A stretch of 64,000 nt of DNA from Romanomermis culicivorax (taxonomy: Eukaryota > Nematoda > Enoplea > Mermithida > Mermithidae): contig CAWUHX010000299.1 of NCBI GenBank assembly GCA_963922205.1, positions 62,001 through 126,000 on the forward strand. The letters run 5' to 3'. A program made the translations under genes and the position numbers. Every line of letters begins with the position of its first letter. The stretch's first letter is position 1. The notes beneath the pieces are model-generated. The model was not told where the DNA came from. It saw only the letters and a list, made by a program, of their open reading frames with translations, and made no database searches. Positions 21,980 through 35,400 of the stretch are shown here, piece after piece.

Positions 21980-23471
21980 ATTTTCAAATCTTGCCGATTC
22001 CTGGAATAGTAGATTTTTGTGTTCAGATTCGTGAAAATTTTTGTTTCCGTGTTTTAATCGTTTGCCCAACGACCACATGTAACGAGCTCCGAAATCTTCG
22101 GGCATTAGCGGATTTGTAATAGATTGCCAGAAATTTTGGCAGGAGGTTATTGAAAGAAAAAAATTTGCCTCGGAAGTTGGAGAAATAGTTCAATTCGCTT
22201 TTTTCAATTTTTGTTGTTCTCATCAGTGCCCGTTGAAAATCTTCTGTACGTATTGTATATTTATTGTTTCGTTGATGAAAAAATAAAATTTAACGGAAAT
22301 GACAATAGCTGCGCAAAAATCGTAAATACAGCTGAGTACATGTTCACAGAAATAATAAGCACTATAATCATATAACTATAGGAATACAACAGAGGTGATT
22401 CGTATTTATATCACAATAATAGTAAACTAAAAGTAAGGAGTATGGAAACTGCGGTGCACCATCTCGATAAAGCATCTGAATAGGAAATAGAACTGCACGA
22501 AAACATTTGCTGCGACAAACCTGAGGGTGACATATTTCTTAACCTTTTCCTCTGAGCGCGGAACCCGGAAGAATGCATTTCCCGCAGGGCTCTGCTTTTT
22601 TAGACAATTTTTCCAAACAGTCAATTTGGGAGCGACCGCGTACATACGCAGGCATATTTTGTATGGACATACTCTTTGCGAATGGACCCAGGATGCCTCG
22701 TAAGACATGCCGGGACGGGAAAATTTCGAAAAACATTATACAAGTGCAGCAACGGAATTTTTATGATTCTAAGATGCTGATCGGACATTTGAACCTGAAA
22801 ACACAAACGGACTCCCGGCTCTTTATACTTTCAACCTGATGAGTTCAAGGATAACTTCAGTCTGTCATCAAATTTCGGGAAAACTTCTTGATCACCGTAT
22901 TCGTATAGTCCATTAATTTCCAAATGTGACTCGAACCGGAACGTAAAAAGTGTTCGCAGATGACAATGTCTGCGGTTCACGCGGACATCATATTTTTGTA
23001 AAGTTAAAAAGAAAGAATGATGGTCGCGTCTGCACGTGACTTTTTCTCTACCTGAGCATCTTTCAGCGTTCCGAGTCTCATTTAAAAAAATTGAAATACA
23101 GTCTTGCAAAGTTAGTTTTTGATTCATGAAATTCCAATATACCCTCAACTTTTTCACGATAGAAGCTCTGGACAAGAGAATATTGTCTGCCTCTCTGAGT
23201 CACTGACACCATTAGAAATCGTGCGAGGTAACCTATGACACGAACCACTGAATCTCTGCACATTGGTCAGGTCCAACGTAGCAAAAAATCTGATAATTCA
23301 TTTACGTGAGAAAAACATGCCTACTATATAGTCAACTTTTTTGAAATGGCAGATACAGCGAGAGTAAATTTGACAGTCGTGGATTCCGAAAATCCCAGTT
23401 GTAATCTCCAGAGAATCAGGGAAAAATCGCTATCAAGAACTTTCGAAAGAACATTCGCTGCCCCTGCCATT
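21980..23471. other. 3' flank between convergent mRpS10 and acetylcholinesterase genes
   Basis: About 1.5 kb between two convergent genes. Composition is less AT-rich at 22,430-23,470 and contains a 114-codon minus-strand frame (22,831-23,175). This may be acetylcholinesterase 3' UTR, because AATAAA occurs on the minus strand at 22,260-22,265. I recognise no protein in it. A downstream exon reached from the alternative GTGAGT donor at 23,518-23,519 is possible. Confidence 0.4.
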
Positions 23472-26400
23472 TCAAAGCTTCGATTCCTTCAGCAATAAAT
23501 GCAACTCACTGTTGGCGTTCAATTCACTTGCGGCAAAGTGATTAAATTCTTCGTCCCTGATCTGCCGCCACATTTCGCATTCGCTCGACTTGAACGAATG
23601 CAAAAGGCTATGTTGATAAGGGCCTGCTTTCAAAATGAATGTCGGTCTGTCTTTCAAGTTGTACTCGGGCCAGTGGTCACTTTTGTAGGGCAGTTGCGGC
23701 TTACTACCAAAAAAATGAACTTTTAAATTTGACAGAAATTAAAAGTTTTCGCTTCTCCTAAGTTTCACATTGTGTGATCCTCAGGCCGGTTGCAAAAATC
23801 TCGAGCTCATTTTCAGCTAAACATCAGGTTTAAGTCCGAGCCTGTTCTTAATGGAGAAAACGTATTCATGTCTTTTCATGCTGGACGATATTTGACTTGC
23901 AGTTGTGAGTAGTAGAGGAGGTTAACTTAAGCAGCAACGCTGGAGCATAGGCAGTGCAGAAGCATAGGCAGAGAATTAACCATAAACGAAAATCAAGGGG
24001 GACAGGTGAGAATCGATCAGTGCATATAAAATGTAAGGAGTCCAGCGCGGCATGTGTGTTGTAGTGTGTTTCTGCCGATTTTGCTATACATTCGTAAATT
24101 TTGTCGATTTTCGTACGAGGCCCGCAGGTTCAAAGTGGAGTGAGCGACGTGGACCATCGAGAGTTGTCTTACTGTAGCGCATGTCAGCAGGCGTGCATTT
24201 GGGCTCTGTCTTGATTATGTGCGTTATTATTATTGGTATATTTTACACCTACTCGTTCGCCTCCCAGTGCACCCCGCCTTTCTTTATGTTTTTCTCGTAG
24301 CACTTGGGAGTGATTGTCGCTTCACCCGTCTCGTTTTGTATTAGTAAGTGTATACTTTGTGTCAGGTAAAATTTGGAGAGAATTCTCCTTTCTTCTTTCT
24401 TTACTTAATTTGGGAGATGGATTAAGGAAGTAATCTTTCCTTGATCTGTGGTTACTTAGTGTCAGGTTTAAGTACATTGATTAGTCTAAATCGGGTAAGC
24501 ATGGGCGTTGGAAGTACGTGCATTAAGGACGAACCCTAGAATCCCACTCCTGCCTGATTTCTCAAAGCCCCGACCAAAAAAAATCAAGATATAACTTGTG
24601 CTTAGCCAAGCCGTATTTTGAAGACAACGGTTGACATCAATGCTGACTTCATCAGAGTTGCTCGACCTATGAATTTTATACCGTCTTGGTCTAGTGGTTG
24701 TCGCCTCGGACTACTAGTCCTAAGAACCAGGTTTGATTCCAGTGTAACCCGAATTGAATTTCTCGGAGCTGACCTAGGCAGACACAGCCTTTCATCCTTG
24801 CAGATTGAGGCAAGCTTGTCAGTGTCTACTCAGTCCAGTTGCATCTTGGCGATAAAGTGCTGCAAATAATGAGGTGAGCCTATTCCATTTATGAGGTAGA
24901 TAGCCAAACAAGTCCTGCTTGTCAGGCAGATGCTAGCCTATGGAATGTGGCCTCACTAGGCGGCAAAAAGCACCCAAAGAACGCCTCTCATATATGGTGG
25001 ACACTTGCATGACCGCATAGTCCTGTAAAGCCTGCCTTTGCAGCTGTAGGAAAATGGGTACAGATGAACCCGCAAAAATTACAACAACAAAATTTATTCA
25101 TCTTATGTCATTTAAGCCCAACCCCATAATGAATCTCAGAACAGGAACAGTGTTTGAATTTTCCTGAAATAAAAGCATGTCAGAAACTAACTCTCCTCTG
25201 GTTAAGACCTCCAATGGGTCAAAATACATCAGTCTTCGAATCCATATATGAGGAAATTCCTAAATGATTTTGGAAATCTCGTTTTGGATGTATTTCAATG
25301 CATGGTACAACCCTCCAAAAACGTTGGCGCAAATTTCATCTACCAAAGAACAGAGTGGAAAGCCGTAAAATACTGATTGATATGCCAAAGAAGCTTCGCT
25401 GCAGGATGGCATCGATTGTACCAGTGCATGGAGTTGACCTACAATGAGCTGTACAAGCTAGAAGGAAAATTAAAGTACAGCCTGAAAAATGTTGGTAGTT
25501 CTAAAATATCATCTGATACTCTGTACATGTTGGGCTTTGATGGAAATCAGTTCGTGCACACAGACTTAAATGTCACATCGACACAAAAGCGTGGATACTA
25601 TGAACAAGACTTACATTTCACCTCACCGTGTTCCTGTCATTAAAAAATACTTTGATCGCATTGAAATCAATATCAAGGCTGATCAGATCAGAACTAACCT
25701 ATTGATTTTGTTTATGGCAAGACTATTGCCAAGCTCTATTTGAGGAAAATTCAAAATCTGTTCCTGTTCTAATATTCCTTATAGAGTACAGATTTAAAAT
25801 GAAATAAGATCGATAAATTTTTTAAATACGGCAGCATAAAATCTATAACCTGTTTTCTATAAAATGCTTCCAAATAGAAAAGTGACACAAATCAGTACTG
25901 TCGCCAAAATCGCTTAAATAGGGCTCTTGCTATAAAATTTTTCACTCTAAAAATTGTTAAAGGTTTGATAAGTATGCCCACAAATCTCCAGTCCTACATG
26001 ATATACTGTTTACCAGAAAATCGTGGAAAACTGAAATAATACTTGCTTTCCACTTTCATTATTTAGAAGCCTTTCACAAAAAACAGACTATAGGTCAGCA
26101 TTTCCACCAACATCATGTCCGCTGTCTTCAAATACGGTTTGGTTGGGTGGATGCCGTGCTGGACTCCTACACCATACCTGTACTGTTCGATCTTCACCCG
26201 TTCCCTTTGGTTTTTGTTTCTGCTTGATTGGCCGCCCATGCTTTAGCACTGTCTATGCTTTGGTGTTTCTTCCTAAGGTAGTCCCCAATACCATGGTTAC
26301 TGTTCTTTCCACAAAGGTCCAATTGTTACCAACTTTTTCACAAATAAATAATAGATAATCGGTTGTGGACATGCAGAACGCATACAGGAGCTCGGACTAT

Positions 26401-29400
26401 TGCCCCTATGTCTTTTCTATTGAAGTAAAACAGAGCTCAGGTTTAAAAAATTCCTTTTTTTGCAACTGGAAGTGGCCAGCTCGGGTTCAAGTCGGGTTCG
26501 ACTTGAGCCCGAGGTTCATCTTTAGTTCGTTTATCTTCCTTTTATTGCAACTGCTAAACCTGACGCTTATCGAGTTGAACTCTAGCACGAAAACTGGCAA
26601 TAACCGGCCCATGGAAATCGAACAAGGAGTTGAGAGAGAAAAATTTTCACGTTGTTGAAAAACAAAATTTGTAGATAATCAGCTGCTATTTCAACAGACA
26701 TGAATTTTCTAATGAACTATGATTTAGAAAATTCATTTAGAAATAAAAATTCAATCAAAGAAGGTTCACGTGATGTCAATCTAAATCATCAGTGGATCGC
26801 AAGTTGGATTAATTTTTTGCTTCTAAAGTACTCATGAAGTGAGCTAGTGCCACGTTGAGTGGAACGCCAATGGAATATGAAAAAATAGCTGGCTAAAGTA
26901 GTCGAAAGTTCTCTGAGGGAAACAGAAGAAAATGAATTAGATGCTGCAAAAACCTGAGTGTATACTAAATTCAAAATCAAAACGTAAAAGTGAAATACTC
27001 GAAAGAAAAACCGATGAAAATCAAGAGCTACGAATCTTTGATGAGAAAAAATATACAAGAGAAAATGAAACATACGTGGAATTAAAAACAAATTTTGATT
27101 TAATCATGGAAAGAAAAGCAGAATTTTTTCTAGAAAAAAATCAAGATAAGGTTGAATTTAATGGGCGAAAGGGCATCTACGTATTGTTTGAACATGAAAA
27201 AAGACACTAAAATATAAAGAGCATAAATCAATTAAAAGGTACTAATGGAAGTATAATCGAAAATCCCAAGAAAGAAGATCATAGAAAAAATGATCAAATG
27301 TTAAAAGTTGTTTCAGAAGAGATAAGTTGACAAAGCGGAACAAGAATATTATTTCAAAAAAGATAGTGCGACAATGTGTCCACAAATCACTGAATTAGAA
27401 AAAAAATATTGGCAAAAGACATCAGTGATCCCCATTATTATAAGACTCCCATATTCTAATACTTTAAAGTCCATGAAAAATGGGAAATCACCTGGCGATG
27501 ATGGGTTAAAATTTTACAAAAGTTTTTGGAACATCATGAAGAAACCCTCAAGTGTTTAAAATTCAATTTGGAACGACGTATTCACAGAGGAGAAGTATAA
27601 TTATGTTACTACTAAAGCCAAATAAGGATAGCTTAGATTTGACAAATTGGGGGCTTATATCGAATGTAGACTATAAGATTCTAGCAAAGACACTCGACTA
27701 GAAGCTTGGATAAAAACAATTATAAATGAGGACCAAAAAGGTCTTTGCCAAATCGCTACATAGGCGAAAACAGTATTTGATAGACTAATTTGAATTATGG
27801 GATTCATCAAATATTCAAGGATACTCAACAGCCTTATAGGAAAAGATATAGAAAAAGCCTTAATACGCTAGATAAAAACGTCATGATGAAAGCACTGCAA
27901 AAGTTTATTATAGGATGACATTTCTTATCTTTGGTCCAAACACTGTATAAAACAGCAGATGCTGTGGTTGTCAACCAAGGGTACTCTACAAAAAGGATTG
28001 AAACAAGGTTGCCCTATCTCACCTTATTTATTTATTTGTGCAATGAAAGATGTGGAAATTCATCTGAAACAAGGGTACAGAGGCATACTCATTGGCGAAC
28101 AAGTGCACAAAGTTTAAATGTACGCCGATTACACAACAATCTTAGTTAATAACAAGCATGACTTTGAAGAAGCATTGAATCATATTGCTTCATTCTCAAA
28201 TGTATAAGGACTAAAGATAAATTTGAAAAAACAAGTATTGGGACTTAACAAAAACGGGAAAGAGAAATTTGGTAAATGCTCGGTAGTTAACACGGTAAAA
28301 CTATCTTAAAAAATCATATACGAAGAAAATTTTGGTGACAATATAGAAAAGGGTAAAACAATATGTGGTACATAGACAGGCAGAAACCTTGCTTTCTACG
28401 GAAAAGTAACAATTAGGAACTACCTAGTAATTTCAAAGTTAAACTACCCTAATTAACCTGACGGTTGAAAATGAAATCATTAAAATCTGAAGAAAATGCA
28501 AAACAGCATTATGTGGAATAATACAAAAACAAAGGAGAAGTTAAAATGCACGATATGGAAGTAGTTGTGACACGAAGGCTAAGTAGATATATCGATTGAT
28601 CAACCCTCATGGGAAATGGAAACCAATAGGAACAACATGTCTTGGTGAAAAAAGAGAATTGCATGAAACTATAGTTACAAATTTTAGTTTGGAGACTTTG
28701 GATGCAGGAATCTCGCCTTTTTATGAACAAGTTATTTAAACAATAAGATATTATATTCTAACAACTAGTTGTATTGAAATGGTGACTCCAGAACAAGTAC
28801 TAATCCAGATGATAAACATTAACTAATTCATCACCAGTGGCCGAAAATCGATCTTTATCAGAAGTTTGGAAAATTCGAAATTCAACAATTTTTATTCATT
28901 GACTTGACGAAAATTGAACTATCAAGAACCAATATGCCTTGAAAGGAAACGGGTGTAGCGTTGGATGGTTTGATTACATCATCAGTTCATGGCATACCGA
29001 AGCGCTGGAAAGCATATCTGAGAACAGTCAAAATAAAAAAAGATGAGTGGATTTTTGATAGACGAGACTTAAATCTAAGACAAATAAAAAAATGTGAAAA
29101 CAAATATGAAATCTGTTAAAACAAATAAACCTAAAGGAGAGAAGGAGGGCTAGCACGTGAAAAAACATTGCCAACGATGACAGTGCCAGAAATCGAATAG
29201 GCATAGAATTCACTGCAGGAAGTACGTAACAAATATAGGCAATTCCAGTTCAAAATCCTGCAAATCCTCCTAATTACAAATTCGTTGCTAAAAATACAAA
29301 TTAAAAGAAAACAAAGAATGCACGTACTATAAAAAAGAGGAAGACATAATGCACATAAACTATGAATGCAAAGCTGTGGAAAAATTTTGGTGTCAATTAA

Positions 29401-32400
29401 CAATCATATTGTTAAGGAATTAGATATATGACTTCACGTTAAGAGCCTAATTCTTGGTTGTCGGAAACGAATTGCAAGACACAAAAAAGAAGGCAGATGG
29501 TCTGATTTTGCTACTGGCAAGTATGTGTATAAAACTAAGAGGGACGAAGAAGGGCCAAACATATATATATATATATATATGTATTACCTCAAGTTCCAAA
29601 ACTTTATTTTCAGAAAAATACTATCTACCCAATCGGTATGTGACTTTATAGGTAAATTTACAGAAAATGAAGAGCATTTAGTTCTGGAACTTCATAATTA
29701 CAGCCGAAATTTCTGAAAATCACATCGAAAAATCATCAACGTTATAAAAATTTTACATGAAGATAAACTTGCATGAAAGCTTTTGCAAGGAAAAGGACGG
29801 CGACAGATAGCTGGGGCCGGTTTCATCATAGACACTTTATCTGAGACTCTTATCAGAGACTGTCTCTTAGATAAAACCGGCGCCCGATGATTAAGCCTTA
29901 AATTTTCACTTTAATTTCGTTTAGGAATGAAATTAAAATTGGATGCAACTGAGTTCTTCTGCAGAGTCAACTTTTGAGAGGTACGACCATCAGTTATTTC
30001 ATTAGATAACAGACGCAAAAAAGTGGTAACATGATAATTTATGGCTAATTTTTGCCAAAATCTTAAAGAAAAGTCAAAGTTTGGTGAAATAAATCAAAGG
30101 GAATCTATTGCAAAAGTTGCGAAACTTCAGAAGACTGTCGACATCGCGAAATATAACATAGACTAATTGCTTTTACTTTTGATTTTGCCGCTGAAAGACA
30201 TCATCAGCTGTATGGGCACATTTATACTTGCCTTTTCCGATAGAAATCGACGGAACGTAACCGAACGAAAGAGAAATTTTCGTTCCGTTTGGTTCGGTTG
30301 GAGGTTACCGTCGGTCGTTTTCCGCAAAATTGCAGTTATCTTTTCCAAACAAAAATGGATTTTCAAGCTGAAGGGTTCAAGCTGTTGACGATCCGTTCCG
30401 TCACAAACGGCAAGTATGAATGAGCCCTACAGTTTGCGACAGAAGTAATAGATTCTCACAGATGCTGCATAACACCAGCCATAAGTTCTTTCTGGACGGA
30501 TATTAATATTTTAGGGTAGTCCTAATTTTTTCTTGTTACCTAGTTTCGGCAAATGATTTCCAATAGCCGATCACGTCACGACTGAAATTGTGTTCGAAGG
30601 CGCCTGTGAAGTTGGCCGGCGCCACGATCGGCAATCCGAAAACGTATTCGATTTCGTAGCCGTGCATAACGCCCATCCACAATGGCCACGGATTGTTGGA
30701 AGAACGCTGTTCGAAGTGATAAATGTACACTGAGCCTTTGGACCTTCTGGAATACAAGTAAAACTCTACTTTTTAGTATACAATGCGCTTTTCCCTCATT
30801 TTTTTCCTTGGTTTTCCGCCTGCTTTTTTGACGTATTCAAAATCTATGAACTAACTGAGGCAAGCAGGAGTGGTACTACTGCTCATTTCATGATCTTTAG
30901 TTTGACAAGACATTTTGAAATGATCGATGTAGCTGGGTAAGATCGCAAGTTCATTCAACATTACGAATTAACTTTTCAAGAAATTTTTCCTTCGTGATGC
31001 AGATTCATTGATGATAATTTTTCGAAACCATTCCAAGACTACTGCAACTGATTTTATGATTCCTCGGATGTCTACGTTGACCAAAATTTCGACAGATCAT
31101 TTCAAGAAAGGATGCAATCGGCAGCATAGAAAATTATGCGTTTTTTTGGCCAGCATTGCTACAATAATTCAGCTGGAGGGACACAACATGTCGAATTATG
31201 TTTTGTAGTGACTTTCAATGAGACATATCGAATGATGTCTAGTTTACCGTTCCTTGGCATACAGAAAATTCGAAACTGTCAATCTTCACACTCCACGAGA
31301 GTGTTTGATTACGTTCATGTCATCGTTTAGTGTCTCAACCCCCGTTTTTAACAAAAATTTTTAGATTGAGACCTTCATCAGCTAATGTAATTCTGAACAG
31401 GATTTTTGGCTCGGCATAAACATGCATGCATCGTCAGGTGGAAACAATAGACGACGGTAATCTTGACTGATGTAATTATGTAAGTGTCCTTCTGATTAAC
31501 GGTTTACCATAAATTTTCGACCTTTGAATAAATCAACAAGTATATTACAGAAGACATGGAGATGAAAATAGAATTCGCAGTTGAAGTGTGGCATTTCTAT
31601 CATGATTTTGTCTTAGGAAGCGCCCCAAATTTTTTATAGCACATGTAAGCTATTGCCTTACAGTTGACCTCAAATTCAGACAGATCCTGAGGAAGTCAAG
31701 CTTTAGATTTTCTCAAGAACGTCTAAGAAAACAGAATAAAACTATAGTCCGCTTTTCTGAAAATTTTCGGAAATGACAGAATCATTAATACTGTCATCAA
31801 ACTCGCTTGCACGAACTATTTTGGCACATAATTTTTTACTCAAAAAATTGTCAAAGATCGTTTGAGTATGCTACCAAAATTCAAGCCCTAATATAACATG
31901 AAACTCTGGAACTCTTAAAAATACAGAATACTACTTGCATTCCAGTATGTGTGAGAGGAAGAAAAAAGTGATGCATTCGGAAATCAAGAGACCTAAAAAT
32001 TGTAGATTTAAAGTATTCGGCGTGACCAAATTTCAAAGAAATTTAACTTGAAAGAAAAGAGCATAATTTAAAGAAGACTAATAAAGAAACACAGAAAATT
32101 AAAAAGTAATTTGAAACCTATACTTGCTACGCTACTAAATTGGACGCTTAATACAGACCAGACACTTTTTAAAGATCAAAAATAAACAATAATATGATCA
32201 AAAACTCCTAGAGCAGAGAGACCAATTTTTTGTGTTAAATAACTTCACGATTCCAAGTCTCGTCAATGATTTCTGCTGATGCAGCGGCCCCAGATTTTTG
32301 CATGATTCTTCCATCGACTAATTTGCATAAAATAGTTTCAATCTCCGCGTACTTGACAATCTCGTCGCCCAACCAAATTGAATCGCAAGTGAAAAAGTAG

Positions 32401-35400
32401 TCGCCGACCATTTGATTGACGGCTTCGCGGTAGAATGTCGTATCTTTAGAACATCGTTTATCCCAATATTCAAATTTTACGGCTCGCTTTTGATTTCCGG
32501 TCAAATGACCGAAAGCTTGTTCTACGCAGTCCGAAAATTTTGTTTCGTCGATCAAACTGGGCGATTTGATGGAAAAATATTTTTTCAAATAATAAACCAA
32601 CCAGAAAACGCCTTCGTCGGCATTTATGCCTATCATGATGTCCGTGTGTCGAAAATTTCCTTTCCTGAGGGCCTAGAATATGGGGGACGTAAAAATTCTC
32701 CTAGTCTAACTTTTTTCTCAATATAAATTTGGTTTTATTTTGAACTTTTCAGTCAAATTTTTGATTCTTTTGTAATCCGTGTACTTTATTTTTGCACTGT
32801 TGTTACATTTTTCTTTTCTATTCCTATTTTGGTTATTGCCCCATTTTATTGTCATCTATTTTACTTTGTTCTGTTTCACTATAATTATTCAGTTTTAAGT
32901 TTCTGAAATTGTTTTATTTTGTTTTGTTCTATTACGGCCTCCATTTCTTCAATTCGTTTAATTAGTTTTTTCATTTTCGATTTTTCCAGGCATCTGTTTT
33001 TCTTTTCAACGTCCATTTCATTGATAATTTATAGTCTGTTTTTTATAAAATGCTTCCAAATAGAAGAGCGACAGAAATCAGTACTGTCGTCAAAATGGTT
33101 TACATAGAGCTTTTGCCGTAAAATTTTTCACTCGAAAAAATTGTTAAAGGTGAGCTCAGTATGTTCAGAAATCTGCAGATCTATATCGTATATTGTTCAC
33201 TAGAAAATAGTGAAAATCTGAAATACTACTTGGTTTCCACTTTTATTACTTGGAAGGATTTCAAGAAAAACTTACCATAATCTTGTCTTGTGTATTCTCT
33301 ACCTTTTTATCGCGTTCATTAATCAACGTTGTTTTCTACATTTTACGCAAATAAGTTCATCTATATTATTCTTTCTTGATCCTACCATTTAGAAACTTTG
33401 TTTTCCGTATTGAATTAAACATTATCTTAGTTTTTTTACTTTTTCAAAAAAATGCAATTTGAAGCTAGTTCACCTCGAAAGCATCATCCACGAAAAATCC
33501 CGCCTTATCTTTGCTAACCATAACTAGCGGAAATTCCAGGAACCCTGTAGTTATGGACCATAATTCATTTCTCAAAGTTTTGGCGTCTAGATTCCTGAGG
33601 CATTTGGCAATTTGGTGTATATTTCCATGGTCGTTCGTGGCACATCCCACTTTTTCGACTAATTGCATGGATTTATTTAAGGCTCTAAAAACAAGTTTAC
33701 ATGTGGGGCATGAAAATTCGGTTTAAATCATCATTATACAAAACAGAATCAACGAGAAGAAAAGAAAAGAAAAGAAAAGAAAAGAAAAGAAAAGAAAAGA
33801 AAAGAAAAGAAAAGAAAAGAAAAGAAAAGAAAAGAAAAGAAAAGAAAAGAAAAGAAAAGAAAAGAAAAGAAAAGAAAAGAAAAGAAAAGAAAAGAAAAGA
33901 AAAGAAAAGAAAAGAAAAGAAAAGAAAAGAAGAAATATAATAACGTAATGCTGACTTTTCAACGTTGCACCCACGACAGAAGAGTTGGAATGTCATCCTC
34001 TATTTTACCTACCTGCGTGGAGTGTTCATCGACCAAGGGTTATCCAAGGAACCGCTTTGGAGGATGCCGTTTTTGAACAAATTGCCGCTTGACGGGGCCA
34101 CCATATGGGCAACGATGCTGGCGGCGCCAGCGCTCTCTCCGAACAGGCATACTTTCGCTGGGTCGCCACCGAAAGCGGCCGCATTCCTTTTTATCCACTT
34201 TAGGGCCATTTGTTGATCTAACATGCCCATATTTCCTGGAACCTGAAAAAATTGGTCTTCGCGTTTTGGGTGCGAGCATAGAAAACGACTACGTGCATCA
34301 TTGATTTACATATCCGAAATCGATTTAAAGACAAGTATATATTACCTCTTCGTTGTCCAAAAATAAAAATCCGAAGGCGCCCATTCTGTAGTTAACGTTG
34401 ACGACAATGACTTCGCCGACGGCCGCCAAGCCCAAAGCGTCGTATATTGCCAAAGAAGAACTGCCGTAGTAAAAACCACCACCGTACAACCAAACCATGA
34501 CAGTGGCGTTCCGGGCGTCTTTAGGCGCCCAAATATTCATGTACAAACAATCTTCGGACGTGGGCGTATTGGCGTTCCACATTTCCGAGCCCCAAAACCC
34601 CTGCGAATAAACGAATTGAGAAATTTCCATTGCGTGCGGTTCAGTAGCAAAAAAAGAAGAGAATTTGAAAGGTTTTATAGTCACATAGGCATTAGTGAAA
34701 ATGATCATGAATTTTGTTTTGAAGTAAATAAGCTGTGCTACAGCAAACAGAAACTTTTTTCAGATGTCAGCTTTTGCGCTACTTCTTACTGATTAGTTTG
34801 AAACGAATTTTAAATAACTATATCATTTTTTGTCGATGTAAATTTATCGGATATCAGTATATTATAATTCGTCCAGTTTTGATCATGAAAAGCTATATGC
34901 TACAAATTACTTCAAATTCAAAATGCTGCTGAAAGCCAAGGTAACCATCAATTATGTTGCTCGTCCAGCAATAACAGTATCACATGAAATATCAAACTGC
35001 ACGGAGCAGTGACGGAATGTCAACAAAGAATGGGATATTTCTTTACAAACTAGGAGGAGTGTTAGCGTTTTTATTACATTCTAAATGATTGCCTGTATAG
35101 CTCAGCTAAATCACCGTATCTATAATAACTTTATATAAGAATCCAAATGAACCAAAATTTTATCACGAATGTGAGTTGATTCTGTGGAATTGTGCGACAA
35201 AAATCACAGTCACACTGATGACTTCAGCTTATAAGAAGGATTTAATGAAAACGGTAATCTTTCCTGTTCGACTCAGTGTCTAGTCGCTAATGTTCCAATT
35301 TTGATAAGTTTCAAATTAATGCCTTTGTTAAAAATAATATAACCCGCACCAAAAATCTGAAAAAATGTTTGTTTTTTATTCGAATACTAGTAAATACGAT

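Noticed and set aside
24681..24752. Functional tRNA gene
   Set aside because: A and B boxes are present but the anticodon arm and acceptor stem do not fold; a SINE explains it better.
30163..30388. Candidate acetylcholinesterase last exon at 30.2 kb
   Set aside because: An acceptor-like CTTTCAG at ~30,195 would add only a few residues and lacks WPxY and the last Cys; the exon at 23,703-23,472 has both and fits the phase.
33697..33996. Long KRKEK and FFSFL repeat ORFs on both strands
   Set aside because: Translation of the (AAAAG)n microsatellite.
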